Assembly: GCF_050613185.1 (NCBI RefSeq)
Contig: NZ_CP192511.1
Location: 62,001 to 126,000, forward strand
DNA from: Chelonobacter sp050613185
GTDB taxonomy: Bacteria; Pseudomonadota; Gammaproteobacteria; Enterobacterales; Pasteurellaceae
Direction: 5' to 3'
DNA length: 64,000 bases
Positions 26,216 to 35,689 of this stretch are shown in pieces. Below the pieces are notes generated by a model. The model saw only the letters and a program-made list of their open reading frames with translations. It made no database searches and was not told where the DNA came from. The stretch's first letter is position 1. The number at the start of each line of letters is the position of its first letter. Made by a program: the position numbers and the translations under genes.

Positions 26216-26289
26216 GGCGTGTTAGCAAAGAGGTTATGCACTGGATTGCAAATCCATGTAGCTCGGTTCGATTCCGGGACACGCCTCCA
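26216..26289 (+). tRNA. tRNA-Cys (anticodon GCA)
   Basis: 74 bases with encoded CCA. Acceptor GGCGTGT pairs with ACACGCC; the anticodon loop ATTGCAAAT carries GCA, and the T-arm is GGTTCGATTCC. Separated by 19 bases from tRNA-Gly. Confidence 0.97.
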
Positions 26290-26299
26290 TCCAATCAGT

Positions 26300-26386
26300 G
26301 CCCGAGTGGTGAAATCGGTAGACACAAGGGATTTAAAATCCCTCGACTTTCGAGTCGTGCCAGTTCAAGTCTGGCCTCGGGCACCA
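26300..26386 (+). tRNA. tRNA-Leu (anticodon TAA)
   Basis: 87 bases with encoded CCA and the long variable arm of class II tRNAs (TCGACTTTCGAGTCG region). Acceptor GCCCGAG pairs with CTCGGGC; the anticodon loop ATTTAAAAT gives TAA. Separated by ten bases from tRNA-Cys. Confidence 0.97.
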
Positions 26387-26414
26387 TTTAAAAATAAGTT
26401 AAACTTCAAAAGAT

Positions 26415-26437
26415 AGCTACTTTCGGTAGCTTTTTTT
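26415..26437 (+). terminator. terminator of the tRNA operon
   Basis: AGCTAC and GTAGCT pair around a five-base loop and lead into TTTTTTT. It is 29 bases after the CCA end of tRNA-Leu. Confidence 0.85.
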
Positions 26438-26616
26438 ATGCCTGCAATTTCTCTTCTTTTCTTTCTGATTTGCCGATAACGGTTATCAGAAAACATAACA
26501 CCAACAAAATATTGCAATATCAGCTAACAAAATCATAAAAAATATGCTTAAATTACGCAATTAAGTCTATTTTTGATCACGTTGAATTTTCATCTATCGC
26601 TCGGTAGGTTATTTTT

Positions 26617-27537
26617 ATGCCTAATATCAGATCTTTTTTAGATAAAATTAAGCGCAACCGGCACACATTATTTCTGCTTGCGTTATTTTTATCCGCATCG
26701 CCATTTCTGTCGGCACAGTCTTATGTGGTGTATGATTTTACCCATAACAAAGTGTTGGAAAGCAGTTCAGCGAATCGCGTTCGTCCGATTGCTTCGGTCA
26801 CCAAATTAATGACCGCCATTGTCTTTTTAGAAAATAACCGCAATGCCAAATGCCGTGCCAGCATTACACAAGAAGATCATGACTATATTAAAGGCACAAG
26901 CACCAAGTTGCCGAAAAACACGCCTATCGCCTGTTCAGAATTATTAAAGGCAATGTTGGTCTATTCCGACAACTACGCCGCCCATGCCCTCGCGCGCTCC
27001 GCCGGCATGAGCCGCGCCAAATTCATTCAAAAGATGAATGAAAAGGCAAAAAAATTAAAGATGAATGCCACCCGTTTTAGCGACAGTTCCGGCTTGTCCA
27101 GCCAAAATGTCTCGAGCGTGATGGACTTGGTGAAACTGGCGAAATATGCGTTAAACAAACCTGAACTGAAAACGCTGTCCAACACGCGCAACACCTATAT
27201 CCGCACCAGCCGCAATAATGTGTTTATGCAAAACACCAACAAATTAGTACGCGAAGAGATGTTCGACGCCGCCATCAGCAAAACCGGCTATATCCGCGAA
27301 TCGGGTTATAACTTGGTGTTTATCAATAAACACCGTTGCGATGATGGTGCCACCATCGGCGTGATTAGCCTAAACAACAAAAGCTCCGCCGCCCGCTCCA
27401 ATTTCACCAAAAACAAACTGCAAGCCCACGGCTGCCTTGCGCTCAATGATTTGATTATTAATGAAAGCAACGATCAAGATATTGAAGCCTATGATCAGGT
27501 TGGGCTGGATATGTTGATCGAACGGGTGGCGAGTTAA
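26617..27537 (+). CDS. pbpG: D-alanyl-D-alanine endopeptidase (penicillin-binding protein 7 type)
   Basis: 306 residues of the S11 peptidase family (low-molecular-mass PBPs). An N-terminal hydrophobic signal segment (about 16-33, ending LSAQ) sends it to the periplasm. The three active-site motifs are SVTK (Ser60, Lys63), SDN (Ser117-Asn119) and KTG (222-224). By family it cleaves D-Ala-meso-DAP cross-links in peptidoglycan. The protein is slightly short and ends without the long C-terminal domain of PBP5, as expected for PbpG. Confidence 0.92.
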   Translation: MPNIRSFLDKIKRNRHTLFLLALFLSASPFLSAQSYVVYDFTHNKVLESSSANRVRPIASVTKLMTAIVFLENNRNAKCRASITQEDHDYIKGTSTKLPKNTPIACSELLKAMLVYSDNYAAHALARSAGMSRAKFIQKMNEKAKKLKMNATRFSDSSGLSSQNVSSVMDLVKLAKYALNKPELKTLSNTRNTYIRTSRNNVFMQNTNKLVREEMFDAAISKTGYIRESGYNLVFINKHRCDDGATIGVISLNNKSSAARSNFTKNKLQAHGCLALNDLIINESNDQDIEAYDQVGLDMLIERVAS

Positions 27538-27544
27538 ATTTAAA

Positions 27545-27574
27545 AAAGTACGGTGAATTTGACCGCACTTTAGG
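27545..27574 (+). terminator. imperfect inverted uptake-signal pair after pbpG
   Basis: An AAAGTACGGT arm (one base off the uptake core) faces ACCGCACTTT, giving a ten-base stem with one mismatch. It has no T tract and lies directly before the next ATG at 27583, so it may only be a partial terminator. Confidence 0.4.
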
Positions 27575-27582
27575 GCTGTATA

Positions 27583-28044
27583 ATGAAAAAACGCAAACTG
27601 ATTTTCTTCACTTTAACCATTACAACCTTGTTTGCCTATACCTCTCAGCCGGCAAAAAAAGTGCAGACCGGTTATCTGAAAAATACCATCAGCCAAGCCG
27701 AACTTTCTAATATCGCCGACTACAAGCGTTATTTTTATTCATGCAATAACTTTGAAACCAGCGGCACATCCTTTTTATCGACCTATTTTCCACTTTGGCG
27801 AGAAAGCCGTTTAAAACACAATTTCGGCATCTATTTTCAGTTAGACGGCGGAAAAGCAGAACCTTTTGATCATATTGCCAACGTCCCACTCAATACCCGC
27901 GGCTCACGTTTTGAAGTCATTTACCGCTCATACCACCCCGTTCAAGGATATTCTATCGAGCTAATCGCTCGTGAACACCGCTCCACTTACTATAAAAACA
28001 TCAACGGGGCAAAAGTGGCGTGGTTGGAGTGTAGGGAGGGGTAG
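27583..28044 (+). CDS. small secreted or membrane-anchored protein of unknown function
   Basis: 153 residues, not recognised. It starts MKKRKLIFFTLTITTLFAY, a likely signal peptide or anchor without a lipobox. The rest is soluble, rich in Tyr, Ser and Asn, and holds two cysteines (YYSCNN-like at FYSCNNFE and LECREG at the end) that could form a disulphide after export. It follows pbpG by 45 bases on the same strand with AGGGC upstream of the ATG. Composition is chromosomal, unlike the AT-rich gene downstream. Confidence 0.65.
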   Translation: MKKRKLIFFTLTITTLFAYTSQPAKKVQTGYLKNTISQAELSNIADYKRYFYSCNNFETSGTSFLSTYFPLWRESRLKHNFGIYFQLDGGKAEPFDHIANVPLNTRGSRFEVIYRSYHPVQGYSIELIAREHRSTYYKNINGAKVAWLECREG

Positions 28045-28194
28045 AAATTTAACATATTCAATAGTTGTATTGCTTACATACATTCTATCTCTTAAAAGTT
28101 AGAAGGCTTTTAACACTTTCACTAAAGATTCTATTCCATCAAAAGTTTTGATAAAGTAAGTTCTATTATCAGTAATAGTATAAAGGATAATATT

Positions 28195-30381
28195 ATGTTT
28201 CCAAACGAAAATACTAGAGATGAAAGTATTGTTCTTAAAGAACTAGAAGAGTTATGTTCCCAACCAGGGTATGCACATGTAATTGCATTTTTTTGTTATC
28301 GAGATAATAGTCTATTCTTTGATTCAGATATAATTACCACTGAAGATATATTAAGGCAATACAATACTTCAGATAGATTGCTTAGAAATGAAATATCACT
28401 ATTAATAGGTTTAATGTGTAAACATAAAATAAACTTAACATTACCTCAAAATCATCAATTTCAAAGCCATATCAACCAGACTGAAATATTATTAGATGAA
28501 TTACACTCATCAATAATAAAAAACACTATTAATATAAGCTCCATTGAAGAATTAAGTAATATTCTAACATCAGGAAAAATGTTAAGAGAACCAATTTTTT
28601 ATGGTGGTGAATCAGCCTATTCATTTCAGTATAGAAATTTTTCAAAACTGAAATATAGTTATGATAATGAATGGTTTATAAAAAACAAAGGATACTCAAC
28701 CGAGCAATTATTCAAGATTATTGTCGCATTAGAAGAAATTCAGACAGCAAAAATATATGAGACATTAATTAACTTTAAAAATCAAGATCCTAAAGAATGG
28801 AGTATCCTTGAGGGATATATATTTTCAGTGGAAGACATCATATCCAGGACTAATTTAGATGAAATAACTATAAAAAACTTTTTGGATTCATTTTCATTAC
28901 AAAAGCATCAAAATATATCTTCACTAAAAAAATTTGGTGATTTTAATCCTACTAATGCTTATCCTTTTTTGGTTTTAAAGGATAATCGTTATTTACTATT
29001 TCAATATTATAGCTTAGTTGAGGCTGTATATGAAACACCTTTCTTTTGGTTTAATCAAGATAGTAGTTATAAAAACACAGCAATGGAACACAGGGGGAAA
29101 TTTACAGAAAACATCTCGTTTAAACGTTTGAAACTAGTTTTTGGTGATAAAAATGTATTCAAAAATATTGATATTAAGGATACAAATAATAATAAACTTG
29201 GTGAAATAGATGTATTAGTTGTTTTTGCGGATAGAGCTATTATTTTACAAGCAAAATCTAAGAAACTAACCATACCAGCTAGACAAGGAAATGACGATGT
29301 AATAAAAAATGATTTTGAAAAAGCAATTCAATCGTCATATGAACAATCGGTTTCATGTGGAAAACTGCTATTAAATAATAAAAACAGACTAATCTCAACC
29401 TCTGGTGAAGAAATATTACTCAATAGAGATTTTTCTGAAATATATCCTTTCTCAGTTATTTCTGAACATTATCCTGCCTTACATACACAGGCAAGACATT
29501 TTTTAAAACAAACAGAACATAATGTAATTAAACCAGCATTTGTTATTGATATTTTTACATTAGATGTGATAACGGAACTATTGCAGTCACCATTATATTT
29601 TTTAAGTTATATAAACCGTAGAATTATTTATAAAGATAAATTAATTGCAAATCATGAATTAACGATATTGGCATATCACTTAAAAAGTAATTTATATTTA
29701 GATAATGATTATACAGCAATACATTTAGCTGATGATTTAAACGCTGATCTTGATTTAGTTATGCAATCACGAAGAGCTAATTTATCAAATAAATTACTTC
29801 CAGATGGAATTTTGACAAAATATCAAGATACATTCTTTGATAAGCTAATAAAAAACATTGAGAAACTTGAAAATAAAAATGTTATTGAATTAGGATTAGA
29901 ATTATTAACTTTAGGAGAAGAAACAATTTCGATTTTGAATAAAAATATAAGAAAAGTACAAGAAAGAAGTTTACAAGATAGAAAACTCCATGATTTAACA
30001 CTAACTTTTGATGAAAATGATACTAGTGGATTGACTATCCATTGTACAGATGAACCGTACTCTCAAGCACTGAATAAATTAAGCAATCATTGTGAACGCA
30101 GAAAGTATAAACATAAATCAGAGCGTTGGTTTGGAATCGCAATAGATATTGATAATGCAGAAGTAAGATTTGGAATCAATAAAATTTACACCTGGAAGCC
30201 ATCCTACGATATGGATATAATTTGTAGAGAACTTTTTTCCTCTAGCGAAGTAATTGTTCCTATTAACCAACAAAAACGAAAAAGAAAGATTGGGCGTAAC
30301 GCTCCTTGTCCTTGTGGTAGTGGAAAAAAATACAAAAAATGTTGTTGTTATAAACAGATCAATATTATAAATAATATTTGA
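28195..30381 (+). CDS. unknown protein with a PD-(D/E)XK-like core and C-terminal SEC-C motif
   Basis: 728 residues, family not recognised as a whole. The first 290 residues have no motif I know. A nuclease-like core follows at about 300-360: Glu305 in GKFTENISFKRL, then KLGEIDVLVVFADRAIILQAKSKKL with Asp339 and Gln352-Ala-Lys354, the E...D...QXK pattern of NERD/Mrr-type PD-(D/E)XK enzymes. The C terminus carries a SEC-C zinc motif, NAPCPCGSGKKYKKCC (703-718). SEC-C tails bind zinc and may guide to ribosome, SecB or nucleic acids. The ATG follows AAAGGA. The gene is far more AT-rich than its neighbours and I see no uptake signals in it, suggesting transfer. A solitary defence or stress nuclease is possible but unproven. 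Confidence 0.8.
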   Translation: MFPNENTRDESIVLKELEELCSQPGYAHVIAFFCYRDNSLFFDSDIITTEDILRQYNTSDRLLRNEISLLIGLMCKHKINLTLPQNHQFQSHINQTEILLDELHSSIIKNTINISSIEELSNILTSGKMLREPIFYGGESAYSFQYRNFSKLKYSYDNEWFIKNKGYSTEQLFKIIVALEEIQTAKIYETLINFKNQDPKEWSILEGYIFSVEDIISRTNLDEITIKNFLDSFSLQKHQNISSLKKFGDFNPTNAYPFLVLKDNRYLLFQYYSLVEAVYETPFFWFNQDSSYKNTAMEHRGKFTENISFKRLKLVFGDKNVFKNIDIKDTNNNKLGEIDVLVVFADRAIILQAKSKKLTIPARQGNDDVIKNDFEKAIQSSYEQSVSCGKLLLNNKNRLISTSGEEILLNRDFSEIYPFSVISEHYPALHTQARHFLKQTEHNVIKPAFVIDIFTLDVITELLQSPLYFLSYINRRIIYKDKLIANHELTILAYHLKSNLYLDNDYTAIHLADDLNADLDLVMQSRRANLSNKLLPDGILTKYQDTFFDKLIKNIEKLENKNVIELGLELLTLGEETISILNKNIRKVQERSLQDRKLHDLTLTFDENDTSGLTIHCTDEPYSQALNKLSNHCERRKYKHKSERWFGIAIDIDNAEVRFGINKIYTWKPSYDMDIICRELFSSSEVIVPINQQKRKRKIGRNAPCPCGSGKKYKKCCCYKQINIINNI

Positions 30382-30494
30382 CTACCATAAGATAATTGAT
30401 GAATTTATCAATTGTTTCAGTAAAATTCTTCAGCGTTTAATTATCATCTATATAGCTTTCCGAGAGAGCGTAATAAATTCGATTAATTTGGTTA

Positions 30495-30519
30495 TAAGGG
30501 CGGATTCAATCCGTCCTTA
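30495..30519. repeat. dispersed palindrome, copy 2
   Basis: TAAGGGCGGATT pairs with AATCCGTCCTTA around one base, with a single G-T wobble. It belongs to the same group as 19395-19415 and 63602-63627. It lies between the convergent ends of the SEC-C gene and the metH remnant. Confidence 0.6.
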
Positions 30520-30542
30520 CTATATAATTTATATTTCAGTTG

Positions 30543-33215
30543 TTATTTCATCGCCACACCCAACCACTTCACCATTTCCCGTTCACTCCACCCCTTACGC
30601 TCTGCATAATCCTTCGCCTGATCTTCATCAATTCGTCCTAAGGTGAAGTATTCGCTGGCGGGGTGGGTGAAGTACCAGCCGCAGACACTTGCGGCGGGCC
30701 ACATGGCGTAGCTTTCGGTGAGTTTCATGCCGATACGTTGTTCTACTTCGAGTAAATCCCAAATCAGTTGTTTTTCGGTGTGTTCCGGGCAGCTTGGGTA
30801 GCCGGGGGCGGGGCGGGTGCCGAGGTAGTTTTCGGCGATTAAGCCTTGATTATCAAAGGTTTCATCGGAATAACCCCACACTTTGGTGCGGAGTTCAAAA
30901 TGCAGATATTCCGCCATGGCTTCGGCGAGGCGGTCGCCGATGGCTTGTAGCAAAATCGCATTGTAATCATCGCCTGCGGCTTTAAAGCCGTCCACTAAAG
31001 CATGTTCTTCCACCCCGGCACAGACGGCGAACATACCTAAATAGTCTTGCTGACCGCTTGCTCGATCAGCGATATAGTCGCTTAAACACAGGTTATACGG
31101 GCTTTTGCTGTTTTTGCCCCGCTCCCCTTGTTGGCGTAGGTGATAGGCTTTGCCTACCACTAAAGTGCGGTCGAAATTTTGATAAACTTCAATATCATCA
31201 CCTGTGCGATAGGCAGGGAATATCCCCATAATACCGCTTGGATTTAATTTGCCGTTTTGCTCGAATTCATCGAGCATCACTTGCGCGTCATTCCACACAC
31301 GGCGGGCTTCTTCACCGCCTTCAGGGTAATCAAAGGCATCGGGATAACCGCCCATTAAGCCCCATAAGCGGAAAAACGGAGACCAGTCGATAAATTGGCG
31401 CAGTGTGGCAATCGGTACGTTTTTATATTCTACAATGCCGGTTTGTTTGGGTAGTGGCACCTTGTAATCCGCCCATTCGCCACTAAAGGCATTAAACCCG
31501 TTGGCTCTGGCTTCTTCAATGCTCAACTGTTTACGAGCAGGTTTGCGATTAGCAAAGGTGTATTGAATTTTTTCATACTCTTTTTTCGTGCGTTGCCACA
31601 ATTCAGCCTTGCTTTCCGGGTTCATCAAAGCGGCACATACCGTCACCGTACGGGAAGCATTGGTGGTGTAGATCACTTCATGGGCGTATTTAGGATAGAG
31701 TTTGATCGCCGTATGCTCTTTCGAGGTGGTTGCCCCACCGATAATCACCGGGATATCCAATTTCAAGCGAGTGAGTTCGCCTAAAAAATATTCCATTTCG
31801 TCCAGTGACGGGGTGATCAAACCGCTTAAGCCGATAATGTCGGCTTTTTCTTGCAGTGCGGTTTCGATGGTTTTATCCGCCGGCACCATCACACCCAAGT
31901 CAATCACTTCAAAGTTATTACATTGCAGCACCACGCTTACAATATTTTTGCCGATGTCGTGTACATCGCCTTTCACGGTGGCAATCACCACCTTGCCGCT
32001 GGAAGATCCTTTTTGCTTGGTGGAGTTGATAAACGGCTCAAGATAGGCGACAGATTGCTTCATTACCCGTGCCGATTTCACCACTTGCGGCAGAAACATT
32101 TTACCGTCGCCGAACAAATCGCCCACCACGTCCATTCCTGCTATCAACGGCCCTTCAATCACTTCCAACGGCGAACTGAATTGCTGGCGTGCTTCTTTCG
32201 GTATCTTCAATAATAAAATTGGTGATACCTTTGACGAGCGCATGTTTTAACCGCTCGGTCACGTCCCATGTCCGCCATTCGGCAACGTTGGCATCCTCTT
32301 GCTCGCCGCCTTGGTTACGGTATTTTTCCCCGATTTCTAACAGGCGATCGGTGGAATCGGCACGGCGATTGAGCACCGCATCTTCCACCACCTCACGCAG
32401 TTCGGAATCCAAATCATCATAGATCGCCAACTGCCCTGCATTGACGATGCCCATATCCATACTGGCTTTAATGGCATAATAGAGGAACACGGCATGGATG
32501 GCTTCACGCATAAAATTGTTACCACGCAAAGAAAACGAGACATTAGATACGCCGCCTGAAATTTTGGCGAACGGTAAGGTTTGTTTAATCCGTGCGGTGG
32601 CGTTGATAAAGTCCACACCGTAATTGTTATGTTCTTCAATGCCTGTGCCGATAGCGAAAATATTGGGATCGAAAATAATATCTTCCGGCGGAAAATCCAG
32701 TTGATCCACTAAAATCCGGTAAGCACGGGTACAAATCTCTACCTTGCGTTGTTCCGTATCCGCTTGCCCCACTTCGTCAAACGCCATCACCACCACCGCA
32801 GCTCCATAACGGCGCACCAATTGGGCTTGGGCGATAAATTTTTCTTCGCCCTCTTTTAAGGAAATGGAATTGACAATGCCCTTGCCTTGAATGGATTGCA
32901 ACCCAGCTTCTATCACTTCCCATTTGGAAGAGTCGATCATCACCGGCACTTTTGCCGCATCGGGTTCGGTCGCCATAATATTCAAAAAGCGTGCCATACA
33001 GGCTTGTGAATCGAGCAAGGCTTCGTCCATATTCACATCGATAATTTGTGCGCCGTTTTCCACTTGATCAATGGCAATTTCAATCGCTTCACCAAATTTA
33101 TCTTCTTTAATCAAACGTTTGAATTTTGCCGAACCCGTCACGTTATTGCGTTCGCCCACATTCACAAACAGGCTGTTTTCATCAATGGTGAGCGGCTCAA
33201 GCCCCGAGATTGATC
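30543..33215 (-). pseudogene. metH: cobalamin-dependent methionine synthase remnant
   Basis: Two frames together cover the C-terminal two thirds of MetH. The right-hand part (from about 33215) starts at SGLEPLTIDENSLFVNVGER and holds the methyltetrahydrofolate-binding domain. The left-hand part (to 30543) holds the cobalamin domain with GDVHDIGKN and the activation domain with RPAPGYPSCPEHTEK, and ends normally. They are out of frame: one extra A in the GAAAG run (TTT at 32196-32198 on the plus strand) shifts ACC-GAA-GAA-GCA. The homocysteine-binding N-terminal domain of about 330 residues and any promoter are missing; instead the sequence switches to an ABC ATPase fragment. Not functional as MetH. 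Confidence 0.93.
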
Positions 33216-33238
33216 TGCACCCAAAAAGCTTGGGTGCA
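33216..33238. repeat. inverted repeat exactly at the metH / ABC ATPase junction
   Basis: TGCACCCAA (33216-33224) is the inverse complement of TTGGGTGCA (33230-33238), with a five-base centre. The recognisable metH coding ends just left of it and ABC ATPase homology begins in its right arm (Trp-Val-Gln). It marks the scar of the deletion. Confidence 0.75.
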
Positions 33239-33557
33239 ACTGGTTCGCTGCTGTATTAAAGACTCACCATTATTGCTTGCCGACGAACCGATTGCAGAGC
33301 TCGATCCCTATTATCAAATCGACATCATGCAGCAATTGCAAACGCTCACACCGAACCGCACTTGCGTGATCGCCATTCACCACCTTTCACTTGCCTACCG
33401 TTTTTGCGATGAAGTGATTCTGCTCGGCAATAACAACGTGATTGCTAGCGGTGCAACCCAAACGGTGCTGACCGCTGAAAATTTAGCTGCTGCGTTTGGC
33501 ATTCGCGCCGAGATTGATCCGATGAAGCGCGAGATTTTTGCTGTGGAGAAGTTGTAG
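33231..33557 (+). pseudogene. ABC transporter ATPase fragment (FecE/FhuC-like), 5' end missing
   Basis: About 108 codons of the C-terminal half of an ATPase for metal-chelate or haem import. It starts in VQLVRCCIKDS just before the Walker B block LLLADEPIAELDP, then has the H-loop as AIHHLSLAYRFCD, and a normal C terminus. The Walker A, Q-loop and most of the signature helix are absent, so it cannot hydrolyse ATP. It points away from the metH remnant, so the deletion took both 5' ends and everything between two divergent genes. Confidence 0.85.
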
Positions 33558-34018
33558 AGACGATTTGCCGATTTATCAATTTGCCGTCCTTACATCTACC
33601 CCATCAATCATTCGCCATGAATCCATGCGCTGCATAGTGTTTTTTGTTGAAAAATAGTTGCTGAATCAACAAAAATCACTCCTTATTTTTCACCAGTTGT
33701 GACTTACTTCTCACTTTCTGCAAAAGCTTCCGTATTTAGCCGAATTCTTATTGACCCTCTCAAAACGGAGAATTATGATAGCTACACTTCATGATATTTT
33801 AATCATGGATAAAAACACTTCATCATGAAACTTTCTTATTTTGAATATGATGAAGTGGCTTGATTCCGCATCTGCCGCCGAGTCATTAACGTGGTAAGGG
33901 CGTATCAAGGCGGAAGATGAATTCACTGTTTGTTTTTGTGATAAACAGCTAGAAAATTCGATAAAACTTTAAGTTTCATCAGAACTTGAAGTCAAACACA
34001 CATAAAGGAGCGTTGCAT
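33558..34018. other. 461-base stretch without a gene
   Basis: No coding sequence is convincing. It holds two inverted repeats upstream of the peptide-transporter operon: CATGAT (33790-33795) with ATCATG (33802-33807), and CACTTCATCAT (33816-33826) with ATGATGAAGTG (33847-33857). From 33847 a frame reads 16 residues, meets a stop and continues open for 24 codons (GRIKAEDEFTV), which may be a decayed gene or chance. The transporter's promoter must lie here, but I cannot fix its position. Confidence 0.5.
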
Positions 34019-35602
34019 ATGACTACTTCACATAACGAATCACGTCGCCATTTTATGAAATTAATGGGCGGTGTCGGTGCCGGTTTAGCGTTCTCTGGTA
34101 CATTAGGAACATTTACTAACCCGGCTTTTGCAAAAGTCGCTACTTCAGGCAGTATCGAAGCAGGGATTGCTTATCCGTTATCCACCGGATTTGATCCATT
34201 AACCTCGAGTGGTGCTTCTTCCTACGCTGCTAACCTGCACATTTTCGAAGGTTTGGTTGATTTACATCCAGCCACTCGCAAACCATATTTGGCATTGGCT
34301 GGCACAGAACCGGTACAAAAAGATGATACCACTTGGCAAATCACCTTGCGTGACGGTGCAACGTTCCATGACGGCAAACCGGTGACTACCGAAGACGTGG
34401 TTTACTCATTTGAGCGTGTTTTGAACCCGGATAACAAATCCTTATTTGCCCAATTTATTCCTTATATCGACAAAGTGACCGCACTTGACGCAAAAACCGT
34501 CGAATTTAAACTGAAATATCCGTTTGCGTTATTCACCGACCGTTTGACTATCGTCAAAATCGTACCGAAACACGTTATCGAGGCTGTCGGTCAAGCCAAA
34601 TTCGACGCTGAGCCTGTCGGTTCCGGTCCGTTCAAATTTGTTTCTGCCGTGAAAGATGACCGTATCGTCTTTGCCGCACACGATGCTTACAACGGTATCT
34701 ACCCTGCTCAAGTAAAAGACATGACATGGTTCTTATTGTCTGACGATTCCGCGCGCGTCACCGCACAAGAATCCGGCCGTACTCAAGCAATGGAAAGCGT
34801 GCCATATTTGGATATTCCGCGTTTACAACGCCGTCAAACCGTTGAGTCGGTACAATCTTTCGGCTTGCTGTTCCTGATGTTCAACTGTGAAAAAGCGCCG
34901 TTTGACAATCCGAAAGTGCGTCAAGCGTTACACTACGGTTTAGACACCCAAGCAATGATCAACACCGCATTGATGGGCAACGCCGAACCGGCGACGTCAT
35001 TCTTACAAACCACTCACCCTGATTACGTCAAAGCCAGCACCCAATATGACTATGATGTGAAAAAAGCGGAAGCGCTATTGAAAGAAGCCGGTGTGCCTGA
35101 ATTATCATTCAAACTGTTGGCGACCGACCACTCTTGGGTCAAAGACTGTGCGCCATTAATTTTAGAATCTTGGAACAAAATTCCGGGCGTGAAAGTGACC
35201 CTTGAACATCTGCAATCCGGTGCACTATACGGTCAAGCCATTCCGTCAGGCGATTTCGGTGTGGTTATCGCCCCGGGCGATCCGTCAGTGTTCGGTAACG
35301 ACGTCGACTTGCTGATGAGCTGGTGGTATCGCGGTGATGTCTGGGCGAAAAACCGTTATCGTTGGAGTAATACGCCTGAATACGCAAAAGTTCAAGAGTT
35401 GTTGGACGAAGCGGTTAAAGCGAAAACCAATGATGATGCGAAAAAAGCCTGGTCCGAAGCGATTAACATTATCGCTAAAGAAGTGCCGCTATATCCGTTA
35501 TTCCACCGTAAATTACCAACCGCTTGGGACAGCAAAAAACTGTCTGACTTCCAACCGTTGCCAACAACCGGCTTATCGTTCATCGGTACCGGTCGTAAAT
35601 AA
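34019..35602 (+). CDS. Tat-exported peptide-binding protein of an ABC transporter
   Basis: 527 residues from the ATG at 34019, which has AAAGGAG eight bases upstream; a longer frame from 33986 lacks such a site. SBP_bac_5 family. The N terminus carries a twin-arginine signal, SRRHFMKLMGG, followed by a hydrophobic stretch and a cleavage site near AFAK, unusual for peptide-binding proteins, which mostly use Sec. FEGLVDLHPATRKPY, LRDGATFHDGKPVTTEDVVYSFER and NPKVRQALHYGLDTQAM are typical. It is followed by a terminator-like hairpin and the transporter genes. The ligand is not readable. Confidence 0.9.
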   Translation: MTTSHNESRRHFMKLMGGVGAGLAFSGTLGTFTNPAFAKVATSGSIEAGIAYPLSTGFDPLTSSGASSYAANLHIFEGLVDLHPATRKPYLALAGTEPVQKDDTTWQITLRDGATFHDGKPVTTEDVVYSFERVLNPDNKSLFAQFIPYIDKVTALDAKTVEFKLKYPFALFTDRLTIVKIVPKHVIEAVGQAKFDAEPVGSGPFKFVSAVKDDRIVFAAHDAYNGIYPAQVKDMTWFLLSDDSARVTAQESGRTQAMESVPYLDIPRLQRRQTVESVQSFGLLFLMFNCEKAPFDNPKVRQALHYGLDTQAMINTALMGNAEPATSFLQTTHPDYVKASTQYDYDVKKAEALLKEAGVPELSFKLLATDHSWVKDCAPLILESWNKIPGVKVTLEHLQSGALYGQAIPSGDFGVVIAPGDPSVFGNDVDLLMSWWYRGDVWAKNRYRWSNTPEYAKVQELLDEAVKAKTNDDAKKAWSEAINIIAKEVPLYPLFHRKLPTAWDSKKLSDFQPLPTTGLSFIGTGRK

Positions 35603-35620
35603 CATACTTTAGTTGTACCC

Positions 35621-35662
35621 GCAGGTATCGAAGATCGTCAAAAGTCGATACCTGCATTTTTT
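35621..35662 (+). terminator. hairpin between binding protein and permease genes
   Basis: GCAGGTATCGA and TCGATACCTGC pair perfectly over 11 bases around a 13-base loop, with TTTTTT right after. It lies between two genes of one system, so it probably ends most transcripts and gives more binding protein than permease. Confidence 0.8.
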
Positions 35663-35689
35663 CACTTTACTGCTTGATTGGAGAAAACC

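Noticed and set aside
32155..32243. Overlap of two separate metH-like genes
   Set aside because: The parts are consecutive segments of one MetH protein; a single extra A explains the frame change.
33210..33557. Functional small ABC protein
   Set aside because: It lacks Walker A and most of the nucleotide-binding fold and starts at a deletion scar.
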